Made by a program: the position numbers and the translations under genes | In this document: positions 12,360-24,260 of the stretch, one piece after another | Layout of the letters: each line of letters opens with the position of its first letter | How positions within the stretch are numbered: position 1 is the stretch's first letter | The notes under the pieces: generated by a model | Database searches by the model: none | Told to the model about the DNA's origin: nothing | The model's input: the letters and a program-made list of their open reading frames with translations, nothing else | NCBI RefSeq assembly: GCF_030272615.1 | Contig: NC_081406.1 | Coordinates: forward strand, 186,215,770-186,279,769 | Origin: Cryptomeria japonica | Taxonomy: Eukaryota > Streptophyta > Pinopsida > Cupressales > Cupressaceae | Length of the DNA: 64,000 bases | Direction of reading: 5' to 3'

Positions 12360-13262
12360 TCATTTTCCTTTGAGTTTCCTGAACTTTTCTTTTCTATTAC
12401 CATTAGGACAATTTGCAGCAATGTGTCCAATCTTATTGTAGGAAAAACACTTCAATGGTAATTTACCTTTATACTTACCGGTGCCTCTAGGAAATCTTTT
12501 AGCCAATAGTGCCTCAAGTTCCATCATATGATCTTCATTGTCATCCTCACCTTTGCTACTACCATGACTAGACCTGCAGTCATGATTATGACAAATATTG
12601 TTTCCTTTCCTAACAGATGTATCAGTTACAAAATCTTTAAAAGCGGATTCAAATGATTTTGAAACACTATTATCAAAGTTGTTTAACTCAAACGCAGTCA
12701 ACTTTCCAATAAGAGAATCAACAGTGACTTTATCTTTAGAGATAGATCTCAGTTCTTTAATTGCAGAAACTCTAATAGCATGTTGTGGTAGGAGAGTTCT
12801 AAGCATTTTAGTAACAACAATATCATCATCAATCTTACCTCCAATACTCTTAATGCCACCTACAACTTCTTTAATCCTTTGACCATATTGTGCAATGCTC
12901 TCACCAGCAGCCATTTTCATGTCATCAAATTTGCCTCTTAAATTTTCTTCTTTTGCCCTTTGAACATGTTCATCTCCTCCATAAATCAATTCTAATTTTG
13001 CCCATACCTCAAATGTAGTTTCTAATCCATGAACATCTATATACTCAAAATCATATAAAGTACTTGCAATTGTTTCCAAGGCTTGAATGTTTTCTTGTTG
13101 TTCTTTAAGCTCATCTGGTGTCAAGGGGTTGGTAGTGGGAGCAACATACTTGGTTAACACATGATTCCAATACTGAGCACCCAATCCTTTAATGTATATC
13201 TCCATTCGGTCTTTCCATATCCGGTAGTTGTCCTTGGTAAAATTGGGACCCTCCTTCATCAT
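12360..13262 (-). pseudogene. gag: Copia gag with nearly full-length frame
   Basis: I place the start at the ATG read at 13262-13260 (MMKEGPNFTKDNYRIWKD). The longer open frame upstream would begin with TTG inside the primer site and is unlikely. The 300-residue frame shows the Copia gag UBN2 pattern, with helical blocks around FEVWAKLELIYGG and FDDMKMAAGESIAQYGQRIK. Near the C-terminus lies the zinc knuckle C-F-S-Y-N-K-I-G-H-I-A-A-N-C (about 12405-12450), in which the second cysteine is tyrosine. This is the longest uninterrupted element frame in the window, but the mutated knuckle and the broken pol make it inactive in its own element. Confidence 0.88.
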
Positions 13263-13318
13263 CTTTCTTCGGGATCTTTCCCTCAAGCTGTTAAGCTTTA
13301 TGCACATAGAGGACCAAT

Positions 13319-13330
13319 GCTCTGATACCA
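13319..13330 (-). other. Primer binding site of Copia element 2
   Basis: On the minus strand tggtatcagagc starts two bases after the LTR end (…ttaaca, at), matching initiator tRNA-Met priming. Confidence 0.88.
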
Positions 13331-13332
13331 AT

Positions 13333-14808
13333 TGTTAATCTTAGAGGATCTGGTTAATACTGAGAGGGGGGGTGAATAAGTATTAACATTAATTTCAAAC
13401 TCAGGACTTGAACTTATAAAAATTCTTCAAGTCAAACATAAACCAATAATAAACTCTTTACCATTACCGGTAACCACTGATAACCAACTGTTAAACCAAT
13501 TTATCAGAACAACTCATTAAGTGTTCATCAATATGCATAAACTGAAAGTAAAACATAACAACACATAAAAACATTCATCATATGAACACCATATTTTTCA
13601 CGTGGAAACCAAAATAGGGAAAAACCACAATGGGAATTGGCACCCACAAAAATTGTGCACTCTTTTGGAATGTGCCCTGTTAGGAGCCTAACCCAGTTAG
13701 AAGCTTACAATGATGCCCGGTTAGGAGTAGACCCTGTTAGGAGTAACCCAGTTAAGGGATCTAGATGATGATCCCTACTAGGAGCTTTGACCTATTAGGA
13801 TCAACCTTGCAAGAGGATTTAACACTCTAATATAGAGCTACCCAGTTAAGGGATTTTGACTATTGCAATTGTTAGAGAACAACACTGAATGATTTGGGTA
13901 CGTCACTTAGCTGCTTACTTGATCAGATACAATTAAGCTCCAGATCTTCTACTCTCTAGCAGATGTCATACTCTGGTTTGGCTTCACACTTTTCTCAAAA
14001 CCACCAACACAACAAACATCAACTGTACCGACATAAATAACCTTTTCAACTTAATTAGTTACAAAACCCTAAGACTTACAACATCGATCATCACAAATCT
14101 TTTACAACTCATTACATATCATCATTGACCATCATATAGATCATTGCAATAAATTACAAATCAATTACAATCGTTGAATGATCATCGCATCTCGATCTAA
14201 TACAAAGTCAAACCCTTAGAACACTCTACTAAGCACTTTGCATATTCCCAAGAAATTCGCTCTCCAAACGTGCCAAAACATCTTTCAAACATTTCGCGCA
14301 GTTTGTGCCACGTCATCACCAACATTTTAACTTGATGTAGATCATCACTAAACCAAAAATCATTACCGGTTAAGAGAATTCTTTACCGGTCCTTAAACCC
14401 TAGCAAAAATACAACATAAATCATAAACATGATTTTCGATAACCAAAACATGATGTGGTTCTAGTCAAATACATATTACAATGATACAAGCTCACATTCC
14501 AAACCACAACACTTCAATCATCACCAATCGATAGATCAAATCAAAACATTCCTCATTTATCAGTTAAGGTCCTAGTTAGTAGTTCACTGTCTATAATACC
14601 GGTAAGGCATTTCCAGTAGACCAAAAAGACTTGGATGACAAAATACAACATAGTAAACATCAGTTGCCATCAATGACAACACAAATAATTGATCAAAGTG
14701 ATCCGAACATGCAATCTCGATCTCTTCATCACAATGTCATCACAAACAGTCCTTTACCGGTTCAGTCACCATTCTTCATCTGTATCAGTTATGCCAATCA
14801 TGCCAACA
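13333..14808 (-). repeat. 5' LTR of Copia element 2
   Basis: 1,476 bp. On + it runs from tgttaatc to atgccaaca. It pairs with 7279-8791 along its length with several small gaps, for example near 13840 and 14395. Confidence 0.9.
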
Positions 14809-14813
14809 AATTA

Positions 14814-15164
14814 TATCTACCATATTTTGTGTTTCGGCATATGTGGTAGACGTGGTATTTGTATCTTGGAGTTTTTAATTGTTGTGCTTATGGGTCTGTA
14901 TTTATGGGTATAGTTGACCCCTATTATGTTTCAAGAATTGAGGTGGTGAATGCATCGATAAATGCAATGTGTCAAGGAAGCGTGTAGGAGATCTTGCAAA
15001 GGTCGACTTTGTTATCATGTTTTTGGTTAAGGATTTATTGGTAACGTGTTGTTCTAAGTAGCATATTGCTTGTGCTTGGCCGACATATTATCTCGACGTA
15101 TAAGATTTCTACTATATATGAATAACAGTAGTAGAGTGTGAGATGTATGATGAGATGAGATGAG
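14814..15164. other. Unassigned DNA left of the Gypsy array
   Basis: It continues the sequence found before 7274. No coding similarity. The Gypsy homology begins abruptly at about 15165 with no target duplication visible, indicating a deletion or recombination junction. Confidence 0.45.
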
Positions 15165-16440
15165 TATGTACATAAATGGACTTGCATTTAACATTCAGGA
15201 TGAGATGAGTATGTTGAGGGTTTCCATAGTTCAAGAATCTTACTAGTATGCTTTGAAGGCTGGGGAGAAGATGAGAAGAAGACAACCGAATGACCCTACA
15301 AGGAAGGAGAGATTAAAAGGATGGATGATTACAGAGAAGCAAAATATTGAGGAAGAATCAAAATCTAAGCGGAGTAAAGAACCGGAACAGAAAAAATAGA
15401 GGAAAGGCACTGGTAGTACCGATAGAGAATTTCCCAGTAAATGCTTCAAGTGTGGATAAACCGGACATAGATTTTATGAATGTAAGCAAGGAATGGCAAG
15501 AAGTTGTGTGGCAAATGAGGAATCGGAAGGTGAACTTACCATAACTGACTATACACCGGAGAAGGGAGAATCCCTTATGTTCATGAGAGTCATGATGGAG
15601 CAGAGCAGTGAGGATAATAGATCTACTCAGAGAAAGAGTCTTTTTTGGACTCTATGCAAATCAGGTGGTAAGTGTTGCAGCATTATTGTGGATAGTGGAA
15701 GTACTGATAATTTGGTAACTGAAGAGATGGTAGTGAAGCTTGGATTAAAAATACTTGAGCATCCTTTTCCTTACAAGGTAAGTTGGTTACAAGATGATCA
15801 AAAGATAGAAGTAAAGGAACATTGTTTGGTAAATTTCAATATTGGGCCTTTTAGGGATAAAGTCTTGTGTGATGTTGTATCTATGAGGGCTTGTCATGTC
15901 TTGTTGGGAAAACCTTGGTAATTTGATAGAGGATCTATTTATAACTGTAGAAGAAACCTAGTCACTATTGAGAAACATGGGCAGAAGTTCACATTGACTT
16001 CTTTGGAGGAGAAAGAGAAGGAGGTGAAGAATTTAAGTCTTGAGAAAAGTTGCAGTTCTGAGAAACCAATTGCAAAGGTAATACCGGAAGGTGGCATGAG
16101 TTTGCAGAAAGATCTAACAAATAAGCCTGATGGACAGATAGAACCGGATGATAGAGAGCTTATGGTGAGAAACTAGATGAAGTCTTGTGGCAGAAACAAA
16201 TCAGAGTTGTAGAAGAAAGGGAGCAGTAAAAAGAGGTAATGTGCAGATTTGAAGCAAAGGAAGAGAAACAAAGAGAGTCAGGGGTTAGAGAAGTCGGTTG
16301 AGATTCCAGAGGAGATAAAGAAGAGGTTGGTAGATAAGGAGTATGTTTGGATCAGAAATGAGCATGGGGTCTTTATCCTGAATCCTTTTAGATGTTCATG
16401 ATTTGCCTCTCATGGAACATATTTTTATACCTGGGGTGTC
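15165..16440 (+). pseudogene. 5'-truncated Gypsy gag-protease relic (copy 1)
   Basis: Starts inside gag at the equivalent of 18075 in the second copy. The zinc knuckle near 15435 (KCFKCG, stop, TGHRFYEC) keeps the first two cysteines but has a stop inside. Protease follows: IIVDSGSTDNLVTEEMVVK near 15680, later CHVLLGKPW, then a stop where copy 2 has a Gln codon. A lysine/glutamate-rich tail leads to WIRNEHGVF, and a frame change separates it from the LTR. No pol sequence is present, exactly as in copy 2. Confidence 0.82.
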
Positions 16441-17263
16441 TGATGCAGGAGCATTTCCGGTCTCTGAGCAATCTTGCATCAACCAAAAATATTTCCTTTC
16501 AGTTTAGTTCTTGTTCAGTTAAGTGTGCAGTTTTATGTGTTCTTGCTGCTAGTTACTGGTAGTTGCTTGCTTTTCATTGCAAATCCTATTTTCAGTTTCT
16601 AGGTTGTTTCATGTGCTTAATTCCATATTTTTCAGTCCATTTGGATTCCTTTCCAGCTAGTTATCGCTCCTAGTTGACTATTTTTGGGTTCCAAGATAGT
16701 TCTTGTTCTTACCAGTTAACTTTCCTTCATTATTAGAGTGGTTCTTGGCATGTGGATCTATTTGGGGTCTTGTCCAATGTTCTTGGGCATGTGGCCAACC
16801 TTCCTGCTAATCTGATCTTCTTGGTTGTTATTTTACGAAAATATTTAGTCATTCTTAGGGCAAACCTAGTTACATGCTTCATTTTCCTGCATTGGTAAAT
16901 GTAATCTTTTGAGGCTAGCCTGGATATGTTCCGGAGGGTATATATATGCCACTATGTAATCATTTGTAGGACAAAGGAATTAGAAATGAGAGTAAGGATT
17001 GAGATTGGTAATTTGTGTTCCGGTTGATTCTGAGAGTCCCGATTGGATTGTATCCAGCTTGTAGCCTGCATGTAACCGGTTAACTACTAGATGTTCTAAG
17101 ATGATTGTATAATGATAACCGGTTGGTTGTCGGAGATTCTAAGAAAATAAAATGATTCGTTTATGTAATCTTGCTATGTTTTATTATTTCTTTCGTTGTG
17201 TTACTCCTACTGCATAAGTCAATTAATTCTCTTTTGAGGGTTTAACCGGTTATGGCTACATCA
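16441..17263 (+). repeat. Gypsy LTR (shared middle LTR)
   Basis: 823 bp, from TGATGCAGGAGCAT to GGCTACATCA. A TATA-like tatatata lies near 16939. The termini match the 49431-50214 LTR of the larger Gypsy element (TGATGCAGGAGCAT ... CTGCATCA). Confidence 0.85.
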
Positions 17264-17276
17264 AGTAGTATCAGAG
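17264..17276 (+). other. Probable primer binding site of the pol-less Gypsy element
   Basis: After the LTR end come two bases (ag) and then tagtatcagag, one change from the initiator Met-type tggtatcagag. Confidence 0.6.
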
Positions 17277-17494
17277 TTGGTTATCAACCGGTTAGTGGAA
17301 GAGTTGTTTGTGAACCTTGAGGCATTCCTTTGGGTGGATAGATCATTGATTGGAGGCAAGTTGCACGTGTGTTCAATAGATTGAGGAGGGGAGGAAATTG
17401 AAACCAATAGTCAGATCATTGATTTGAGGCAGTTCACCGAAGTAGAAGAGGAGATTTCTCCTAGAAGGACAAACCCTCGAAGAGTAGAGCAGAA

Positions 17495-19309
17495 GATGGA
17501 GGACTTCAAGAATGAAGTGAGGATCGAAACTCAAAATGCATTGGTTGGTTTGTGAAGAAACCCTGAATCTGAGGATGAGTATGAAGAAGCCGGTGAAGAG
17601 CTTGAAGTGGAAGAGGCTGAAGGACCAGAAGACGAAAGAGAGGAAAGATTCTTGAGATCAGTGGCACAAATGAGTAAAGTTCATAAAGTGAAAGTTTCAA
17701 AATTTTATGGAATGTTGAACCCAGAGGATCTGATTGATTGGATCAGAGAGTTGGAGGATTTCTCTGAGTTTGAGGATGTCAAGGACCCACAGAGAGTTCG
17801 ATTGACACAGACTAAGTTGAAAGGTCATGTTGCCTTGTGGTAGAAAGAATTACAGAAAGACGGAGTGGAGAATGGTGAAATGAAGATCACCCGGTGGAGA
17901 CAGATGGTTGCAAGATTGATAGCCAATTTCATACCAAGAGACTATGAGTTGGAATTGTTCAAGAAGTTGCAGAACCTGAAACAGAGAATCATGACTGTGA
18001 AAGAGTACACTGAGGAATTCTACAAGGTGATGATTAGATCTGGACATAGAGAGATGGATAGAGAAAAGGTGGTGATGTACATAAATGGACTTGCATTTAA
18101 CATTCAGGATGAGATGAGTATGTTGAGGGTTTCCACAGTTGAAGAAGCTTACCAATATGCTTTGAAGGTTGAGGAGAAGATGAGAAGAAGACAATTGAGT
18201 AACCCTAGAGGGAAGGAGAGACTCAAGGGACAAGTGAGTACAAAGAAGCAAAATGTTGAGGAAGAATCAAAACCTAAGTGGAGTAAAGAACCGAAATAGA
18301 AAACACAGAGGAAAGGCACTGACAGTACCGGTAGAGAATTTCATGACAAATATTTCAAGTGTGGAGAAACCAGACATAGATTTTATGAATGTAAGCAGGG
18401 AATGGAAATAAGTTGTGTGGTAAATGAGGAACCAGAAGGTGAAGTTACCAGAACTGACTGTACACTGGAGCAAGGAGAATCCCTTATGTTCAGAAGAGTC
18501 ATGATGGAGCAAAGCAATGAGGATACCGGATCTACTCAGAGAAAGAGTCTTTTCCAGACTGTGTGCAAATCAGGTGGTAAGTGTTGCAAGGTTATTGTAG
18601 ATAGTGGAAGTACTGATAATTTGGTATATGAAGAGATGGTAGTGAAGCTTGGATTGAAAAGGCTTAGGTATCCTTGTCCTTTCAAGGTAAGTTGGTTACA
18701 AGATGATCAAAAGTTAGAAGTAAAGGAACAGTGTTTGGTAAATTTTAATATTGGGCCTTTTAGGGATGAAGTCTTGTGTGATGTTGTATCTATGAGTTCT
18801 TGCCATGTCTTGTTGGGAAGACCTTGGCAGTTTGATAGAGGATCTATTTATGACTGTAGAAGAAACCTAGTCACTATTGAGAAAGATGGGAAGAAGTTCA
18901 CATTGACTTCTTTGAAGGAGAAAGAGAAGGAGGTGAAGAATCTGAGTCTTGAGAAAAGTTGCAATAGTGAGAAATCAGTTGCAGAGGTAATATTGGAAGG
19001 TGGCATGAGTTTGCAGAAAGATCTGATAAATAAGCTTGATGGGTAGATAGAACCGAATGACATAGAGCTTATGGTGACAAACCAGATGAAGTCTTGTGGC
19101 AGAAACAAATCAGAATTGTAGAAGAAAGAGAGCAGTAAACAGAGAAAATGTGCAGATCTAAAGCAAAGGAAGAGAAACAAAGAGAGTCAGGGGTTAGAGA
19201 AGTTGGTTGAGATTCTGGAGGAGCTAAAGAAGAGGTTGGCAAATAAGGAAGATGTTTGGATAAAAAATGAGCATGGGGTCTTTATCTCGAGTCCTTTTAG
19301 ATGTTCATG
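17495..19309 (+). pseudogene. Gypsy gag-protease polyprotein without pol (copy 2)
   Basis: The first candidate ATG is at 17495, in a frame different from the main one; from about 17607 one frame runs to 19309. Stops lie near 17841 (a Trp position), 18297, 19044 and 19119. Domains: acidic leader; Retrotrans_gag capsid domain (KFYGMLNPEDLIDWIREL ... FIPRDYELELFKKLQNLKQ); zinc-knuckle remnant YFKCGETRHRFYEC with the first cysteine changed; retropepsin-like protease CKVIVDSGSTDNLV near 18585 and CHVLLGRPWQFDRG near 18800. The protease neighbourhood resembles plant chromovirus-type Gypsy elements. A basic/acidic tail ends at VFISSPFRCS just before the LTR. The total lack of RT/IN at the same place in both copies argues for a non-autonomous family rather than a chance deletion. 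Confidence 0.85.
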
Positions 19310-19349
19310 AGTTGCCTCTCATGGAACATGTTTTTCTACCTGGGGTGTC

Positions 19350-20173
19350 TGATGCAGGAGCATCCCCAGTCTCTAAGAAATCTTGCATCAACCAAAAAAA
19401 TTTCCTTTCAGTTTAGTTCTTGTTCAGTTCAGTGTGTAGTTTTTTGTGTTCTTACCGGTAGGTATCGGTAGTTGCTTGCTTTTCATTGCAAATCCTATTT
19501 TCGGTTTCCAGGATGGTTCATGTGCTTAATTCCATATTGTTGTCCATTTGGATTCCTTTCTGACTAGTTATCGCTCTTGGCTGTCTATTTTTGGGTTCCA
19601 GGATAGTTCTTGTGCTTGCCGGTTAACTTTCCTTCATTACCGGAGCAGTTCTTGGTGTGTGAATATTTGGGGTCTTGTCTGATGTTCTTGGGCGTGTGGC
19701 CGACCTTCCTATTGATCCGAGCTTCTTGGTTGTTATTTTTCGGAAATATTTATGTCATTCTTAGGGGCAACCTAGTTACACTTTTCATTTTCCTACATTG
19801 GTAAATGTAATCTTTTGAGGCCAACCTAGATATGCTCCGGAGGGTATATATATGGCAAGTGCTATGTAATCATTTGTAGGACAAAGGAAGTAGAAATGAG
19901 AATAAGGATTGAGATTGGGAAGTCGTGATCCGGTTGATTCTGAGACTCCTAGTTGGATTGTACCTGGCTTGTAGCCTGCATGTAATCGGTTAACTACCAG
20001 ATGTTCTAAGATGATTGTATAATAATAACCAGTTGGTTGTCAAAAATTATATGACAATAAAACGATTTGTTTCTATAATCTTGCTATGTTTTCCTATTTC
20101 TTTCGTTGTGTTACTCCTACTACATAAGCCACTTAATTCTCTTTTGAGGGTTTTACCGGTTATGGTTGCATCA
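19350..20173 (+). repeat. 3' LTR of the pol-less Gypsy array
   Basis: 824 bp, from TGATGCAGGAGCAT to GGTTGCATCA, aligning along its whole length with 16441-17263. A TATA-like tatatata lies near 19845. It is followed by actttgtagg. Confidence 0.85.
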
Positions 20174-20921
20174 ACTTTGTAGGATTCATAATTAAATCAA
20201 ATATCAAATCTAAAAAATTGAAATCATAATTATACGAAATGTAAGAAGTATTGGGTTCACCAAAGACGAAATGTGGTGGAAATGGATCCTTCACCTAGAA
20301 ATGAAAACCCAAAACTTATTTATTCACCATTTTCAATATTAACATCATTTCATTGAGGGAAAAATCAATTAAGCCAAACTTCAATACTTAAGGAGAGTTG
20401 GTCACGGTCGTTAATTTTTTCCCTTTTTGATTTGATGTGAATATAATATGAAAATGAAAACTCAAGGTAAAATGATAAGAAATTGACAATATTTAGCATG
20501 AATAGGGATGTATAGACCTAGAAGTAAACATAGAAGTGCATATCCAAAAATTGGGAGATGGAGAAGAACTTGTGAGTGAAAGCTAGAACAGGAAGTGTTG
20601 GACTATGGAGATAGGCGCCTTAGTCTTGACGATATCTTTGTTAGTTGAGACAATGGGTTCTAGATCAAGAAGCTATGTATATCTTTCCCTTTAAAGTTCA
20701 ACCTAAAAGTATTAGATACTTGAGATAATCATCATACTCCAAGGGTTTTTTCTTGTTCAAAGTTTGGGATTATGCATCTAAGTCCACTTTAAGCGATTCT
20801 AAAACTTTCAACTGATAGATTTGTAACCTGCACACATAAAAGGGAAAAATATTGTGACGTATAGGTTATTGCCTAAGTCAAACTCTATGTTGGTATTTCC
20901 ACATCCATAATTACAATAATA
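20174..20921. repeat. Unclassified repetitive sequence
   Basis: No coding frame. The part around 20820-20900 (cacacataaaag ... cctaagtcaaactc) is similar by eye to 44100-44165 on the same strand (cacacacaaaaaag ... tctaagtcaaacc), so both are probably copies of one old dispersed repeat or LTR. Confidence 0.35.
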
Positions 20922-21910
20922 TGTTGAACACACCTTAGGATTAAGAGAGGGGGTGAATCAATCTAGACACAAATCTTAAACCTTATTTCTTAATACACAA
21001 TCACTTTAACCTTATCCATATCAATAAAAATGAAAGATAAAACAATGAAACTCCATATACAAGAGAACACTATATTTACATGGAAAACCCAAATAGAGAA
21101 AAACCACAGTGAGAGATAACTCATAATATATGAAATGGTTGCAATATTATTTTAGGCTCATTGCCAAAGAAGCACGCTACTCCCTAAAGGACTTGCAGGA
21201 TAGAGCACATTGACCTAGAGAAAGATACAATACTTGCAATTTGAAGATCACTTCTCTAGAGAAAGGTGCAATGAATATATGAATTAGGAATGAGTAGGCC
21301 TTCAACAACACTACCTCTAGCAATCTCCAAATATGAAGTTGTCCTTGAATCTTTATCTCAAGTGACTAACTCCACAGCAATCACCATACACTGAATTTGT
21401 CACAACTAACTTCTATAAATGATATAATCATGTAGGTGCAACACACACATTGATTGATCCACACACTCATCCACACCATCAACATAAATTTGATCTTCTA
21501 TATATACCACCTCCTTCATTACAAATATCAATTAGATCAACCAAAATAGAGGACAAACACTGGTCCTATCAAGTCAACCACCAATGCATAAATGTGATGA
21601 ATGAAATACAATCTAGGAGATAGAGAGGGCCTAAAAACAACATATCACTTATTTCTAAGTAGTTAGAACCAATTCACATGCTATCACACTTCCTCCAAGG
21701 TTGATAACAAGGTAACGTGTAGATACATCAAGTAGTACATCACAAGTCAGCCCAAAACATGTCTTTCAGATGAACAAGCCAAATGTGGATCACCACACAC
21801 CAAGGTAGGACCCAAAAACAATGAAACATAATCTTCAAGCTAGGTGGAGACATCCAAGAATTCACTGCAAGCCAAAGAAGGTACTTTGAAACAAATTCCA
21901 ATCACAATGC

Positions 21911-21918
21911 ATCATCAT
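21911..21918. repeat. 8-bp target duplication of MITE copy 1 (atcatcat)
   Basis: atcatcat directly precedes CACAAGGG and recurs at 22195-22202 directly after CTCTCGTG. Because the site is itself ATC-repetitive, the length of the match is slightly less certain than for copy 2. Confidence 0.75.
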
Positions 21919-22194
21919 CACAAGGGCTTAACTTAGTGAACCTGGGTTATATCACATGCGTTTGTGGCATAATAAATAATCCCCCTATTTTCTAAACTCC
22001 TTTTTTGTCACCCCCTCCCAATACGCAACCTAAATTAAAAGCTCCCCTATTTTCGCTAAATATTGTTTTTTCATTGCCTAAATTAAAAATCCCCACCGAT
22101 AAGCAATATATTGTACCCTCATTTTAGGGATATTAAACTCCCCAATACATGAATGCATCTGATATAATATTGCCTATCTAGTGAATCTCTCGTG
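21919..22194 (+). mobile_element. hAT-like MITE, copy 1 (276 bp)
   Basis: The termini are imperfect inverted repeats of about 45 bp. The left reads CACAAGGGCTTAACTTAG and the right, reverse-complemented, CACGAGAGATTCACTAG. Both continue into TTATATCA-ATGC about 30 bases in. There is an 8-bp flanking duplication and no coding capacity. CA-starting termini plus 8-bp duplications are typical of the hAT superfamily. The interior has several CCCC(T/A)-rich blocks (ccccctattttc twice). A second, inverted copy lies at 27389-27685. Confidence 0.8.
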
Positions 22195-22202
22195 ATCATC
22201 AT

Positions 22203-23161
22203 ACAAATCATTTAACATCATGTGGAGCACATCAAGATGTTCCATGACTCACAAAATTCTCAAATTTTTCTTTCATCTTTCCATATCAAGACTCTACTAG
22301 CACACCATAATTGATGTTAAACTTCATTCCAAAGAGCTAGTCAAACACTAAACATGATATCAATATTTGCAGACCGCATCAACATCTAAAATATGAACTA
22401 AGACAAGGCACAAACATTGTAAACATGTCCTCTAAGCCATAACACCTGAAACATCAATACAGAGAAATGTAGAGAATTTTTCAGACCAATTCTAACAAAG
22501 AACCAGACTATCAACAAACTAAAATCACCAACCATATCAATTGCAACACAAAAGACCTAATAAGATAGGAGTGTAATGTCCATAAAGAATAACCATTATA
22601 TCCAAGTCTGCAAGACCATATCTGCAAATGCAGAGAAGTGTGGAGAATTCATTCGGACACACATCAATACATACTTCTGCACCAACTTGCTCCATCAGGC
22701 TTCCAAGGACCAAACTATCTTGAAAACATCACCTCCTCACTTAGTACACCATCACCATCATATTTTAATACATCTAATCTCCATCTTAATATCTCAAACC
22801 ATCTAAATTGCATCATGCTATCTTCTTTTTAGCCACATTAACATCATCATCAATCGTATCAACACAATATACAAGATATAGACATTAGACACCAAGAAGG
22901 TGGACATCCACAAACCATCTTCAATCATTATTCATCTGCTCTTCACATAAAATTCATACAAGGTATACCAATCATGACAAGAACTAACAAACAATAACCA
23001 ATGCAATCTCATCATCACGTCCTCAAAAGCTGCAACAATACTTTACTTCAACTAATTGTCATATCATCAATGACCACAACAATCAAGGAAAACATACATT
23101 TATTTCTAATAAAATAAATAATAACATTATTGATCAATATCTCTATACAAATGTTAACATC
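22203..23161. other. LTR-like non-coding DNA with CAT/ATC-rich composition
   Basis: Long stretch rich in cat, atc and caa triplets, with short open frames lacking any family signature. The composition resembles the non-coding part of other LTRs in this window. Confidence 0.4.
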
Positions 23162-23165
23162 AATA

Positions 23166-24260
23166 GGGTGTATGCAAGATAATGGGGGTCCAAATTAGGC
23201 CCTTAGGTGGCAATGAAAATTCAGAAAATTGGAGTTAGGAAAGTTGACATAAAAATTTGAATAGATTATTAACATAATTTTAAAAATATGTAAGAAAAAA
23301 ATTTGTACCAAATTGAATCTAGTTTCTAAGCTACTAGTTGTTTTTTGGAAAAATTTAAATCTATTTGGTGAAAATTTGAAATTTCAATGTACTAGTACTA
23401 AAATTTCAAAGAAAAAATAAAAAGGTGTATGTCTGTGAAACATAAGTATAATTAAAACATAATTATTTTTTCTGAAATTTTTAATATAAGTAAATGACAC
23501 ATGTCTAAATGTGCCACATTTTTTTTGTAATTTTTTGGCAAGTAAATAATTAATTATGAATTTTTTATTAGAACTTTTTAAAAATAAAAAATGTGTTTGT
23601 TTGTGGACTATAACTTGGTCAAAAGTACATGAAATTCATTTTTTATTCCTACAGTAGATGAGCATAGAATGTGCAACATTTTTCAGATTTGAAAAATGTT
23701 TAACGATGTTAAAGTTATAGATGTTTTTCAATCAACCTATCAATCAAGACTTGAGACATAATGTATGTAAAAAATCAATAATAATTATTTATTAAATTAA
23801 AAGTAAGGAAAAAATTATATTTGTAGAAAGATGACAATTTCCTTAAAAATGCCTTTTCGTTTCATCAATTTTGGCTAAAACAAAATTGTTGGCCACATGG
23901 GCGAAATCTGGAAAACCAAGGAAAACTTGTAAACACATTTTTGGTGTTGACCTCCTGGGTTTGGCACATCCAAGCCATATCCCAAAGCAAACTCGAGGGA
24001 AAAATGGAGGGAAAAAATTATGTAAAAAAAATGGATATCTGTTCCTAATGCCATTGTTGTGATGTCATTTTTTCCAAAATGGATATCCATTCAAAATGAA
24101 TATCGGTTTAAAATGGATATCCATTATGGAAAAAATTTAAAAAACACATTTTAGTAAAATGGGCATGACATTTACATTTCTTATCGAAATTTTGATTTTT
24201 TATAGGCGTTGGAAAGGTGATTCAAAGATCTACACTATGAAATAGGTATTGTTTCTATTA
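23166..24260 (+). repeat. Left inverted-repeat arm of the large TIR element
   Basis: Outer ~30 bp and inner ~235 bp (24020-24255) are mirrored in the right arm. The part between is private to this arm. A nested set of short repeats of aaaatggatatc(c/t) occurs at 24029-24130. Confidence 0.6.

Larger units (their letters stand above)
7279..14808 (-). mobile_element. Complete but decayed Copia LTR retrotransposon (element 2)
   Basis: Read on the minus strand, the order is LTR (14808-13333), primer site, gag, protease, integrase, reverse transcriptase, RNase H, polypurine tract, LTR (8791-7279). The ~1.5-kb LTRs differ at many positions, about one in ten by eye, so this insertion is clearly older than element 1. 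Every coding domain is recognisable, but the pol frame is cut by stops and frameshifts. Confidence 0.93.
15165..20173 (+). mobile_element. Tandem array of pol-less Gypsy-type elements sharing an LTR
   Basis: The order is truncated internal region (15165-16440), LTR (16441-17263), complete internal region (17264-19349), LTR (19350-20173). The two internal regions are homologous up to the 3' LTR edge and end with the same bases (ctggggtgtc) before TGATGCAGG. The complete internal region is only 2.09 kb and contains gag and protease but no reverse transcriptase, RNase H or integrase. The partial-LTR-full-LTR layout is what recombination between LTRs of neighbouring or identical copies produces. 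Confidence 0.85.
20922..23165 (-). repeat. LTR-like sequence, left segment
   Basis: On + it starts tgttgaacacacc and then gattaagagagggggtgaatcaatc. This is the same G-run plus gtgaatca module, followed ~130 bases later by acatggaaaacccaaat, that marks the U5/R end of element 2's LTRs read on +. I therefore read it as a minus-strand Copia-type LTR. It is interrupted by the MITE at 21919-22194 and probably continues at 29412-29858 beyond the TIR element. No internal coding region belongs to it, so it may be a solo LTR. Confidence 0.5.

Noticed and set aside
12360-13331. Longer start of Copia element 2 gag beginning in the primer site
   Set aside because: The first codon would be TTG inside the primer binding site. 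The ATG at 13262 fits Copia gag starts (MMKEGPNF) better.
20174-20178. acttt after the right Gypsy LTR and acttt near 15006 as a target duplication
   Set aside because: The left end of the array is truncated inside gag at 15165, and 15006 is 160 bases away from any element edge. The match is chance.
23871-24062. Short basic open frame starting MAKTKLLATWAKSGK
   Set aside because: It lies in the arm of the TIR element, opens with a TTG codon, and the region is repeated in inverted form without the frame. No family similarity.
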